DNA of 15,867 nt. Source: a bacterium. Lineage in GTDB: Bacteria; Chloroflexota; Dormibacteria; UBA8260; Bog-877. The position numbers were made by a program, and so were the translations under genes. The stretch spans positions 1-15,867 of the forward strand of contig JAKABA010000080.1 in the NCBI GenBank assembly GCA_021802115.1, read 5' to 3'. Shown here in pieces: positions 1 to 8,100 of the stretch (its first letter is position 1; each line of letters opens with the position of its first letter). A model generated the notes under the pieces. It had not been told where the DNA came from, made no database searches, and saw only the letters and a program-made list of their open reading frames with translations.

Positions 1-1528
1 GATCGACCGGTTGCTCCACGAGGTCGGCCTCCACGGCGGCTCCTGGGTGGCCTGCAGCGCCTGGTCGGGAGTGGGCCTGAGGGAGCTTGCCCAAGCGGTG
101 GACCATGAGCTGGGCCGGCTTCCTGATGCTCTGGACCGGGGCATGCCCCGACTGCTGGTTGATCGCAGCTTCACCAGGACCGGGACCGGCACGGTGGTCA
201 CCGGTGTGCTGGATGGGGGCCGGCTCACCCGAGGGGAGCAGGTTGAGGTCTTTCCCTCGGCGGCCCGCGGTCGGCTCCAGACCCTGCAGCGCCGTGGACG
301 CGCGGTCGACGCCGCCGAGCCGGGTGGGCGCCTGGCCGTGGGGCTGCACGGCGTGGCGGTGGCAGAAGTGCCGCGTGGCAGCGTGATCGGACTGCCGGGG
401 CAGGCCTGGCCGTCGCAGAGCCTGGATTGCGCCATCTCCGTGCCCGCCGCCGGAGCCCGGGGAGTGCGCCAGGGAATGCACCTCGAGGTCCTGGCCGGGG
501 CGGCCTGCTCGTGGGCCCGGATCTGGCTCGCGGGGGAGACTCAGCTTGGCCCCAACCAGTCGGGGTTCGCCCAGCTTCACCTGGACTCCCCGCTGTGGGC
601 TCTGCCCGGTGACCTGCTGGTGCTCCGGTCCCCCAGTCCCCAGGCGATCCTGGGAGGGGCGCTCGTGCTCGACAGTCATCCCCGTCGCCACCGGCGCTGG
701 GCCACTTCGCCATTGGAGGCTTGGGGGTTGAGAGAGCAGGTCCTGCTCCGGCCGAGCGTCGAAGGGCTTCACTCTCTGGCCATCTTCGAGGCCTCCAGTG
801 CCACCCTCGGGCTGACCGCTCGAGCGGCCGCCGCGCGAACCGGCGTGGCTCTGGACCTTGCCCTGGACGCTCTCGAGCGCGGCTGCGCCGACGGCGTGCT
901 CGCCAAGGTCGGCAGCCGCTATTTCGGCACCGAGCGGTGGCGGGAGGTTGCGAATCGGGCTGGCGCACTCCTCGGGCAGCACGAGCGTGACCATCCTCTC
1001 GACCCCGGCATGCCCCGTGGGCAACTGCTCCGCGGGTTGGGGTTGAGGAGCGATTCCGACGGTGAGGCGGCGCTGCGGCGGCTGGAGGCTGACGGCTGCC
1101 TCCAGCTGGTGGGGCCGGTCGCCAGCCTTCCTGGTCGACCGCGCGTGGCGGCCGGCACAGCGGTCACCGAGCGCATAACCGCGCTGCTCTCCCGGGCGGG
1201 TCGCAACCCACCGGGCCTCGCCGAACTTCGCGAGGCCGGTCTGACCCAGGAGATCCGGGCGCATCTCCTGCGCACCGGGGCAGTGGTCGCTCTGGCTCCG
1301 GGAACTCTCATCGCCAGGCCCGCGCTGGAGGAGATGGAGGCCGATCTCCACTCACTCCTGGCAGGCTCCCCCCCCGCCGGACTCACGGTTGCAGAGATCC
1401 GCGACGGGCTCGCCAGCAGCCGCCGTATCGTGGTGCCCCTGCTGGAGCGCTGGGAGCGGGAGCGCCGCACCGAGCGCAGCGGGGATCGCCATCGATTGCG
1501 AGGGAGTGCAGCGTGCCAGAGCGGCTGA
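1..1528 (+). CDS. selB: Selenocysteine-specific elongation factor SelB, 5'-truncated by window edge
   Basis: SelB is the GTP-dependent factor that delivers Sec-tRNA-Sec to UGA codons by binding the SECIS hairpin. The reading frame is already open at base 2, and 508 residues are visible. The fragment begins near the end of the G domain: the 'VACSAWSGVGLREL' stretch matches the G5 region of translational GTPases. Beta-barrel domain II follows, with the hallmark 'RTGTGTVVTGVLDGG'. The second half is a string of helix-turn-helix-rich segments ending in 'SSRRIVVPLLERWERERR', which resembles the C-terminal winged-helix SECIS-binding region of bacterial SelB. The G1-G4 motifs lie outside the window. 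Its 3' end overlaps selD by 16 bp, so the two are probably co-translated. A run of eight C at 1368-1375 could be a slippage or sequencing-error site, but the frame stays open through it. The family call is strong because of the C-terminal extension and the neighbouring selD and UGA-containing fdhA. Confidence 0.93.
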   Translation, partial: IDRLLHEVGLHGGSWVACSAWSGVGLRELAQAVDHELGRLPDALDRGMPRLLVDRSFTRTGTGTVVTGVLDGGRLTRGEQVEVFPSAARGRLQTLQRRGRAVDAAEPGGRLAVGLHGVAVAEVPRGSVIGLPGQAWPSQSLDCAISVPAAGARGVRQGMHLEVLAGAACSWARIWLAGETQLGPNQSGFAQLHLDSPLWALPGDLLVLRSPSPQAILGGALVLDSHPRRHRRWATSPLEAWGLREQVLLRPSVEGLHSLAIFEASSATLGLTARAAAARTGVALDLALDALERGCADGVLAKVGSRYFGTERWREVANRAGALLGQHERDHPLDPGMPRGQLLRGLGLRSDSDGEAALRRLEADGCLQLVGPVASLPGRPRVAAGTAVTERITALLSRAGRNPPGLAELREAGLTQEIRAHLLRTGAVVALAPGTLIARPALEEMEADLHSLLAGSPPAGLTVAEIRDGLASSRRIVVPLLERWERERRTERSGDRHRLRGSAACQSG

Positions 1529-2547
1529 GGCTGACCGAGCTGACCGGGCAGGGGGGGTGTTCGGCGAAGATCGCCCAGGCCGACCTCCAGGCTGTTCTGG
1601 GGGGAGTCGCTACCCCAGCCGGCGGAGCACTCCTGGTCTCGGCTTCCACCATGGACGATGCCGCCGTGTACCGGCTGGGTGAAAGGCTGGCGCTGGTGGC
1701 GACGACCGATTTCTTCCCGCCCCCAGTCGACGATCCCCGCGCCTACGGTGCGATCGCGACCGCCAACGCGCTCTCCGATGTCTACGCGATGGGCGGGGTG
1801 CCGCTGCTGCTGCTGAACCTGGTCGGGTACGACCTCGCCAACCTGGATGGCGCGACGCTGCGCCAGATCCTGGAGGGTGGGGCCGAGGTGGCCGCCGAGG
1901 CGGGGTGCGCCGTCGCGGGAGGCCACTCGATCCGCAGCTCGGAGCCCCTGTTCGGCTGCTCGGTGGTGGGCCGGGTCGACCCTGAGCGGATGGTCACCAA
2001 CGCTGGCGCCAAGCCGGGAGACGCGGTCTTCCTCACCAAGCCCCTGGGCACCGGGGCGATCCTCAACGCCCACAAGCAGGGACGGGTCGACGACGGGGTG
2101 CTGGCCGGAGCCATCGAGGTCATGCGCCGGCTGAACCGGGCTGCCGCCGAGGCGATGATTGAGAGTGGAGCCAGCGCCGCCACAGACGTGACCGGATTCG
2201 GGCTCATGGGGCACGCCCACAACCTGGCCGTAGCGTCGGCGGTCGGGCTGCGACTTGAAGCCGACCGGCTGCCGGCCCTTCCGGGGGCTCTGGAGCTGGT
2301 CGGGGCCGGCCTGGTTCCGGGAGGGAGCCGGCGCAACCTGGAACTGGCCCAGGCCGAGGCACGAATCGCCAAGGGCGTGGCGGCGGAGCTGGTGCTGCTG
2401 GCCTGTGACGCTCAGACCAGCGGGGGGCTGCTGGTCACCGTGCCCGCGGGGCGGGCCCCCGATTTCGCGGCCGCGCTCCCCGAGGCCCAGCGGATCGGCG
2501 AGGTCATCGCGGTTCCCAGGGATGCGCCTGCGGTCGAGTTGGTGTGA
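1513..2547 (+). CDS. selD: Selenide, water dikinase (selenophosphate synthetase)
   Basis: SelD converts selenide and ATP to selenophosphate, the selenium donor for Sec-tRNA (and for 2-selenouridine). The product has 344 residues, the usual family length. The N-terminal glycine-rich active-site loop 'TGQGGCSAKI' carries Cys16 and Lys19. These align with the essential Cys17 and Lys20 of the E. coli enzyme, while the position of the second Cys (Cys19 in E. coli) is Ala. The enzyme is thus the Cys form, not a selenoprotein. Further AIRS/PurM-type signatures are 'TTDFFPPPVDDPRAYG', 'ATANALSDVYAMGG', 'TDVTGFGLMGHAHN' and 'DAQTSGGLLV'. The start is GTG, chosen because AGGGAG lies 6 nt upstream and because the conserved region begins at about residue 9. 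It overlaps the end of selB by 16 bp and is likely coupled to it. A run of seven G (1551-1557) immediately precedes the catalytic Cys codon. The gene stops 1 nt before the convergent small gene's stop. Confidence 0.97.
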   Translation: MPERLRLTELTGQGGCSAKIAQADLQAVLGGVATPAGGALLVSASTMDDAAVYRLGERLALVATTDFFPPPVDDPRAYGAIATANALSDVYAMGGVPLLLLNLVGYDLANLDGATLRQILEGGAEVAAEAGCAVAGGHSIRSSEPLFGCSVVGRVDPERMVTNAGAKPGDAVFLTKPLGTGAILNAHKQGRVDDGVLAGAIEVMRRLNRAAAEAMIESGASAATDVTGFGLMGHAHNLAVASAVGLRLEADRLPALPGALELVGAGLVPGGSRRNLELAQAEARIAKGVAAELVLLACDAQTSGGLLVTVPAGRAPDFAAALPEAQRIGEVIAVPRDAPAVELV

Positions 2548-2548
2548 G

Positions 2549-2707
2549 TCAGCTGTGCTTGGCGCCGGCGCGCAGCACCCTCGCGGCGGCGCGTGCATGG
2601 CGCCTGATCAGGAGGTCTGAGACGGCTCGGCGGGAGTGGGGGAGCTCACCCAGAAGTTCCCTCGTTCGATCTTCGGTCAGCATTCGGATGACGGTGGGGT
2701 TCATCAT
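2549..2707 (-). CDS. Small basic protein of unknown function (52 aa)
   Basis: This short reading frame encodes 52 residues, starting MMNPTVIRMLTEDRTRELL and ending in a cationic tail rich in Arg, Ala and His (HARAAARVLRAGAKHS). I do not recognise the family with certainty. The layout, a short amphipathic helix with an Arg-rich C-terminus, is like many unannotated actinobacterial-type small proteins. Evidence that it is real: a good Shine-Dalgarno GGGAGA 6 nt upstream of the first of two tandem ATG codons, GC-rich third positions like its neighbours, an AT-rich promoter-like spacer directly upstream, and an end only 1 nt from the selD stop on the opposite strand. It is divergent from the CGNR-type regulator gene and may be under its control. 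That last point is inference. The main alternative is a spurious short frame. Confidence 0.6.
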   Translation of the reverse strand: MMNPTVIRMLTEDRTRELLGELPHSRRAVSDLLIRRHARAAARVLRAGAKHS

Positions 2708-2778
2708 GTTGGTCTCCCAGTAACTTGTGATATCAAACTAGCCAGTAACAGGATAACACCCAGAGACTTACTCGTCAA
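2708..2778. promoter_or_regulatory. Divergent promoter/operator between small-protein gene and CGNR regulator gene
   Basis: This 71-bp spacer is far more AT-rich than the surrounding coding DNA. It contains the 8-bp palindrome TGATATCA (2728-2735). It also contains the direct repeat CCAGTAAC at 2717-2724 and 2742-2749, one copy on each side of the palindrome with a 25-bp period. On the minus strand TTATCC and TATCAC are spaced by 17 bp and could serve as -35/-10 for the 52-aa gene. On the plus strand GATAAC (2752-2757) is a possible -10 for the regulator. The regulator has no clear ribosome binding site. Palindrome and repeats look like an operator, plausibly for autoregulation by the neighbouring zinc-finger protein. 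The operator assignment is inference. Confidence 0.5.
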
Positions 2779-3414
2779 ATGAATTTCGACAGTTACACCG
2801 ATCTAGGGGTGGAGGCGGCGGCCGAGCTGGTGAACCAGCTGACCCCGGGCTTCAGCCGTGGCCGAGAGCAGGCCGGCCAACAGCCGGCCGAGGCTCGGCG
2901 GCGTGCGCAGGAGGCGGAGGCAGCGATCTGGGGCACTTCCGGGACCCTGTCGGAGGCTGAGGCGGATGGGCTGTTCGATCTGGCCGCACGGCTGCGGACC
3001 GTGTTCGAGACCGCGGCCAGGGGCGACCAGGACGGAGTCGCCAGCCAGGTCAACAGTCTCCTGCATGACTACCACGCCGCTCCCCAGCTGGCCCGCCACG
3101 ATGGCGAGCCGTGGCACCTGCACTTCCACAGCCAGGAGAAGGAGGCAGGCAGGGCACGGGCGCGGGGCGCCACCTGTGCCACCGCGCTGGCGATAGTGGT
3201 GGGCACCGGCGGCCTGGGCCGCCTCGGGGTCTGCCATGCCGACCGGTGTGACCGGGTGTTCGTGGACACCTCCCGCAACGGGTCCAAGCGATTCTGCAGC
3301 CAGAGCTGTCTGGGCCGCCAGAAGGTGGCGGCCTTCAGGGCTCGCCATCCTGGCCAGCGGCGCTCCAGTGGCGACCCCGGCGCTCCATCCGGCAGCGACG
3401 GAGGCTCCGCCTGA
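2779..3414 (+). CDS. CGNR-type zinc-finger protein, putative transcriptional regulator (ABATE-like)
   Basis: The 211-residue product matches the layout of the ABATE/zf-CGNR family: a poorly conserved helical N-terminal domain (about 1-145, with 'AELVNQLTPG' and 'LFDLAARLRTVFE') followed by a compact zinc finger at about 149-190. The finger ligands are Cys152, Cys157, Cys173 and Cys177, in the family pattern 'C-x4-C ... RFCSQSC ... R.KVAAFRAR'. The eponymous CGNR tetrad reads CLGR here, a deviation within an otherwise typical finger. Members are usually described as stress-related transcriptional regulators, but the ligand is unknown. The C-terminal 25 residues are Gly/Ser/Pro-rich and probably disordered. 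The ATG was chosen because it opens the conserved N-terminus and directly follows the AT-rich spacer. There is no obvious Shine-Dalgarno. The gene is divergent from the 52-aa gene and convergent with the fdh operon, so any control of fdh would have to act in trans. Confidence 0.85.
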   Translation: MNFDSYTDLGVEAAAELVNQLTPGFSRGREQAGQQPAEARRRAQEAEAAIWGTSGTLSEAEADGLFDLAARLRTVFETAARGDQDGVASQVNSLLHDYHAAPQLARHDGEPWHLHFHSQEKEAGRARARGATCATALAIVVGTGGLGRLGVCHADRCDRVFVDTSRNGSKRFCSQSCLGRQKVAAFRARHPGQRRSSGDPGAPSGSDGGSA

Positions 3415-3431
3415 GGCCGGCTCCGCCTCAG
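3411..3431. terminator. Candidate bidirectional terminator hairpin overlapping two convergent stop codons
   Basis: A perfect 7-bp inverted repeat, CTGAGGC / GCCTCAG, encloses a 7-nt loop. The regulator's TGA (3412-3414) lies in the left arm and the nrfD stop (TCA on plus, 3428-3430) in the right arm. The left arm is preceded by a further copy of GGCTCCGCCT (3403-3412) that is repeated at 3419-3428. There is no T-tract on either side, so this would be a non-canonical or Rho-assisted terminator. Confidence 0.45.
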
Positions 3432-4333
3432 CTCTGGCTGTCGACCACGTAGCGAGGGTCGTCGGCGGACTGGAACCCGGCCTGGTAGATGGACTGGCGG
3501 AGGGCGGCGGATCCCGCCAGGGTCAGAACCCCGCCCACGGCTGCCGCCGCGCGGCTGCGTCGACCGAAGGCGAGGAGGACTGCCAGCCCCGCCAGGGAGC
3601 CGACGCGCTGCCAGTGGTTGAGCCTGCCTGCCGTCCCCTCACGGTACGGCTCGCCCAGGGCGCCCAGCTGGCTTCCCATGGCCCAGGTCGCACCCTGCTC
3701 GACCACCGTGCCGAGCACCACCATCCTCAGCCCCACTCGGGCCTCTGCGAGCGGAGCGGCGACACAGATGGCGCCCCCCGCCGAGGCCAGCGAACTTCCC
3801 GCGAACACCATAGGCAAAATGCGACGGGCGCCTCGCCACACCGGGTTGGCGGTGTTCCCGATCAGGACCGCGGTGTAGGTGGAGAGGATCGGCCCCAGCA
3901 GCCCGGCAACGGCATCGGCCCCACGGACGGTGCCCTCGGGCATCCCGAGCGTCTCGGCGGCCTCGGCCGCGCCCAGCGCGGATCCCAGTCCGACCAGGGT
4001 CCAGCTCCCAACGCTCATTGGCGATGTGGGCCGGAAGACGCGCAGCATGTTGAGAAACCGGGTGGGCCTGCCGAGGTCCGAGATCAGCAGCACCGGACTG
4101 ATCACTGCCCCCAGCAGCGCCAGCCGCCGGGCCCGCCGTGCCAGCCGGAGCTGTCCCACCCTGCGGGCCGCCATGGCGGTGGCGGAGAGCGCTCCGGTGG
4201 CACCGCCAACGAAGAAGTACCAGGGCACCTCCACCGTCCAGGCCGGCCGCTTCACGATCGGCAGACCGTAGTAGGAGCGCGGTTCGGCCCGCGGCACCAT
4301 GGCCCGCTCGCCAGAGTCCGGGCCCGGGCTCAC
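3428..4333 (-). CDS. nrfD: NrfD/PsrC-type membrane subunit of formate dehydrogenase (quinone-interacting)
   Basis: This 301-residue polytopic protein has about eight hydrophobic segments. The N-terminal signature 'SYYGLPIVKRPAWTVEVPWYFFVGGATG' region (first about 45 residues) and 'SDLGRPTRFLNMLRVFRPTSPMSVG' are typical of the NrfD/PsrC/DmsC-like family. The family anchors Fe-S/molybdoenzyme modules to the membrane and exchanges electrons with the quinone pool without haem. The start is GTG at 4333, which overlaps the fdhB stop as GTGA and is preceded by GGAGGAAGG. A longer frame upstream exists but runs inside fdhB and adds 24 residues with no family similarity. It is the third and last gene of the fdhA-fdhB-nrfD operon and ends in the convergent hairpin next to the regulator gene. 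The use of NrfD rather than a cytochrome b (FdnI-type) anchor makes this an NrfD-linked formate dehydrogenase. Confidence 0.92.
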   Translation of the reverse strand: MSPGPDSGERAMVPRAEPRSYYGLPIVKRPAWTVEVPWYFFVGGATGALSATAMAARRVGQLRLARRARRLALLGAVISPVLLISDLGRPTRFLNMLRVFRPTSPMSVGSWTLVGLGSALGAAEAAETLGMPEGTVRGADAVAGLLGPILSTYTAVLIGNTANPVWRGARRILPMVFAGSSLASAGGAICVAAPLAEARVGLRMVVLGTVVEQGATWAMGSQLGALGEPYREGTAGRLNHWQRVGSLAGLAVLLAFGRRSRAAAAVGGVLTLAGSAALRQSIYQAGFQSADDPRYVVDSQS

Positions 4334-5157
4334 CTGTCCTTCCTCCGCAGTGAGCCGAAAACCCCGGCCAGGATCAGCGCCGACGCCACCGACGCCACTC
4401 CCCACATGGTGGCCAGTTCGCGGCGCCGGTAGGTGGGAGAGGGCGGCATCCCGTAGACCTCGGGCCGGTCCAGCAGCAGGAAGAAGGCGCCGAAGCCGCC
4501 GACCCCGTCACCCTCGTCGGCTCCATAGAGCTGGGCGCTCTCGTGGCCGGGCTCCGCTCGCACCGTGGCCAGGCGGACTGTGGCCCTCTCCCGTAGCTCC
4601 TCGAGGGGACCGAACTGGATCGACTCGGTCGGGCAGGCCTTGGCGCAGGCCGGCTTTTCGCCGACCTTGAGCCGGTCGTAGCAGAGGGTGCATTTGAAGG
4701 CTCGGCCATCATCGGCGCGCCTTTCGATGACCCCGAACGGGCAGGCGGACACGCAGTATCCGCATCCGTTGCAAACGTCGTCCTGGACCACCACGGTGCC
4801 GAACTCGGTCCGGAAGATGGCGCCGGTGGGGCAGACCTCCATGCAGGCGGCGCGGGTGCAGTGCTTGCACACGTCCGAGCTCATCAGCCACTGCATCCCC
4901 TGCCCCGAGTCCGGGCGGCGGCGTTCCACGAAGGCGACGTGACGCCAGCTGTTGGCGCCCAGGCGCATGGTGTTGTCGTAGGAGTGGCCTGACCAGGTCG
5001 GGTCGACGTCCGGCACCCCGTTCCACTCCTTGCAGGCGACCTCGCACGCCTTGCAGCCGATGCAGATCGAGGTGTCGGTGAAGAACCCCATGCGGACCCC
5101 CCCCGCCTGCCAGACCGGCAAGGGCACGGCTGCCTGGCGCGGCTGGGTGACGGTCAC
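4330..5157 (-). CDS. fdhB: Formate dehydrogenase iron-sulfur subunit (four [4Fe-4S] clusters)
   Basis: This electron-transfer subunit of 275 residues links the catalytic subunit to NrfD. Sixteen cysteines fall into four ferredoxin-like groups: Cys32/35/38/42, Cys97/100/105/109, Cys129/132/135/139 and Cys156/159/171/175. This is the pattern of FdnH/FdoH/DmsB-type four-cluster proteins. The first group sits in 'ICIGCKACEVACKEWNG', a hallmark of the formate dehydrogenase beta subunit. A single C-terminal hydrophobic helix (about 248-270) followed by Arg/Lys would anchor it to the membrane, as in FdnH. The start is GTG at 5157, whose bases overlap the fdhA stop (GTGA), with GGAGG 6 nt upstream. 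The stop overlaps the GTG of nrfD in the same way, so all three subunits are translationally coupled. No signal peptide is present, as expected for a subunit that would travel with, or stay beside, the catalytic subunit. Confidence 0.96.
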   Translation of the reverse strand: MTVTQPRQAAVPLPVWQAGGVRMGFFTDTSICIGCKACEVACKEWNGVPDVDPTWSGHSYDNTMRLGANSWRHVAFVERRRPDSGQGMQWLMSSDVCKHCTRAACMEVCPTGAIFRTEFGTVVVQDDVCNGCGYCVSACPFGVIERRADDGRAFKCTLCYDRLKVGEKPACAKACPTESIQFGPLEELRERATVRLATVRAEPGHESAQLYGADEGDGVGGFGAFFLLLDRPEVYGMPPSPTYRRRELATMWGVASVASALILAGVFGSLRRKDR

Positions 5158-8100
5158 GAGAAGCCTCCGCGGGAGCGCCGGCCCGGCCTGATGTCACAGG
5201 TGGCGGCCTTCACCTCCTGGATGTGGACGTTGGGATCCAGCACCAGCGGGAAGACATCGTTGGCGGAGTCACCCCTGACCAGCCCGCGGCTCCCCCAGTG
5301 GTACGGGAGCCCGACCTGGTGAACCATCCGGTCGCCGAACTTCAGCGCCGTCATCCTGGGGGTGACCAGCACCCTCGCCTCGATCGATGCCCGCATGGTG
5401 ACGATGGTCGCCCAGCCGCCGGGCCGCAGCCCGCGGGCCTGCGCCAGCTCGGGGCTGACCTCGCAGAACATCTCCGGCTGCAGCTGGCTCAAGCGTGACA
5501 GGAACCGGCTCATGCCCCCGGCGGTGTGGTGCTCGGTGAGCCGGTAGGTCGTCATCACAAAGGGGTACTCCTCGCTGCCTGCCTCGCCGGCCGTGGGGTG
5601 GTAGGGGTTGTCCGCGCGCCGGAAGACCTGGCGCGCCGGGTTGCGCTCCTGCTCGTAGAGGGCGTTGCGCAGGGGCGACTCTTGGGGCTCGTAGTGGGTG
5701 GGCAGGGGACCATCCACCAGCCCGCTGGGGGCGAACAGCCAGCCGCGGCCGTCCGCCTGCATGATGAAGGGACGGTCACCCGCGAGGCAGTTCTCCGCCA
5801 CCGCTCCCTCCGGGGGCTGGTAGTCGGGGCGCCTATCAACGGGGAAGTCGGGGGTGTCCGGGCCCACCCAGCGGGCCTGCTCCTCGCTCCACTCGACATA
5901 GCGTTTGCGCTCGGACCAAGGCCGTCCCGAGGGGTCAGCGGAGGCGCGGTTGTAGAGGATTCGCCGGTTCATGGGCCACGCCCACCCCCAGTCGAGGGCG
6001 ACCCAGTTCTGCTCCCAGTGGGGACGCCGGCGGGCGGTCAGATTCTCCCCGCCCGCAAATGCGCCGGCGTAGATCCAACAGCCACAGGTGGTCGACCCGT
6101 CCCCCTTGATGGCCCCCAGCCCCGGCAGCGGCTCGCCGCTCAAGGAGCGGCCCGTGATCTCCCTCAGCACCGCCTCCGGGTCAGGATCGCCAGACGCCAG
6201 GAGCGGGTAGTCCCAGCTCAGGTCGAGGATGGGACGGTCGTCCAGCTCGGGACTCTCCTGCAGCTTGGCCCTGATCTTGCGGCCGAGCCAGTAGGCGAAC
6301 CACAGCTCGGACCGGCAGTCGCCGCGGGGTTCGACCGCCAACTCGTGCCACTGGAGGAGGCGCTGGGTGTTGGTGAACGACCCGCTCTTCTCGGTGTGCG
6401 CCGCCGCCGGCAGGAAGAAGACCTCGGTGGCGATGTCCTCAGCCCGAACCTCGCCCGAGGCAACCTCCGGCGAGTCGTACCAGAAGCTGGCCGACTCGAT
6501 CTCGTAGAGGTCACGCACCACCAGCCAGTCGAGATTGCGCAGCCCCTTCCGGTGCAGGCCACCGTGGGCTGACCCCACCGCCGGGTTCTCGCCGAGCACG
6601 AAGAACCCCTTCACCCAGCCGTCGACCATCCCCAGCGTGCTCTGGTACGTGGAGTGATCGCCAGTCAGGCGGTGAAGGTAGTCGAACCCATACTGGTTGC
6701 CGGCGGTGGCCGCCTCGCCCCAGTAGGCCTTCAGCAGGGAGACCAGGTAGTTGCGCAGGTTGCCCCAGTAGCCTCCCGCCTCCCCGCCGTTGAGCCGGCA
6801 GAACTCGTCCAGGTCGGTTGTGTCATCGACCTTGGGGACGGGCAGATAGCCCGGGAGGACATCGAACAGGGTCGCGATGTCGGTTGCCCCCTGGATGTTG
6901 GCGTGTCCCCTGAGGGCCAGGATCCCGCCACCGGGCCTGCCCATGTTGCCCAGCAAAAGCTGCAGGATGGCGGCGGTGCGGATGAACTGCGCCCCGGCGG
7001 TGTGCTGGGTCCAACCGACCGCGTACACGAAGGCGGTCGTGCGGTCGCGCCCGGAATTGGCGCAGATCGTCTCGGCCAGCTCCAGGAACTGGTCTCGAGG
7101 GACCCCGGACACCGCTTCCACCATCTCCGGGGTGTAGCGCGAGAAGTGTCGGCGCAGCAGCTGGAAGACGCAGCGGGGATGCTGCAGCGACGGATCCTCG
7201 GCCGGGACCCGGCCCATCACCGGCTGGCCTCCCGCCTGCCCACCAGGGGCCGTCCGCTGGCCGGCGGAGGCGTGGATCGTCCCCCCCTGGTACTGCCAGC
7301 TGGCGTTGTCGTAACGGCGCTCGTTCTCGTTCCAGCCTGAGAAGAAACCGTCGAGATCCTCGGTGTCCAGGTACCGCTCGTCGATGATGGTGGCGGCGTT
7401 GGTGTAGCTGCGCAGGTACTCGGCGAAGTACCGCTCCTGCTCGAGCACGTAGCGGATCAGGCCGCCGAGGAAGGCGATGTCGCTGCCAGCCCGGATCGGG
7501 ATGTGGCGGTCGGCCATGGCGCTGGTGCGGGTGAAGCGGGGGTCGACGTGAATCAGCTTGCCGCCCTTGAGCTTGGCCTCCACAACCCACTGGAAGGCGA
7601 CCGGATGGCACTCCGCCATGTTCGATCCCATGACCACGATGCAGTCGGAGTTCTGCAGGTCTCCCGGGAAGGTGGTGGCGCCGCCCCTACCGAAGCTGGT
7701 TCCCAGACCGGGAACAGTGGCCGAGTGTCATATTCGGGCCTGGTTCTCGACCTGGACCACCCCCAGGCCCACCATCAACTTGCGCCAGAGGTAGTTCTCC
7801 TCGTTGTCGATGGTCGCCCCGCCGAGGCTGGCGATCGCCATGGTGCGCCGGAGCGGACGGCCCTGTTCGTCGGACCGCTCGAAGCTGGCCCGCCGGGTGG
7901 CGATCACCCGGTCCGCGATCATGTCCATCGCCTGATCCAGGTCGAGCTCCTCCCACGCGGTGCCGTGAGGGCGCCGGTATTTCACCTTCAGCTCGCGCAG
8001 GGGGCTGCTGACCAGCTCCTTGCTGGCCGAGCCCTTGGGGCAGAGACGTCCTCGGGACAGCGGGCTGGCCGGGTCGCCCTCGATCTGGGTGACCTGCTCG

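Noticed and set aside
1558..1560. SelD as a selenoprotein
   Set aside because: The active-site codon is TGT (Cys), not TGA.
919..2598. Long minus-strand open frame opposite selB and selD
   Set aside because: The plus strand carries clear SelB and SelD family motifs throughout. The antisense frame has no recognisable domain and is explained by high GC depleting stop codons.
2548..2778. Search for a tRNA-Sec gene next to selD
   Set aside because: No acceptor/variable-arm pattern or CCA end was seen. The space holds a small coding frame and a promoter-like spacer.
3236..4432. Plus-strand open frame opposite nrfD
   Set aside because: nrfD on the minus strand has the family's membrane pattern, Shine-Dalgarno and GTGA coupling. 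The plus frame is Gly/Arg/His-rich shadow sequence.
5526..6572. Plus-strand open frame opposite fdhA
   Set aside because: It is antisense to conserved molybdoenzyme sequence, with no family similarity or ribosome binding site of note.
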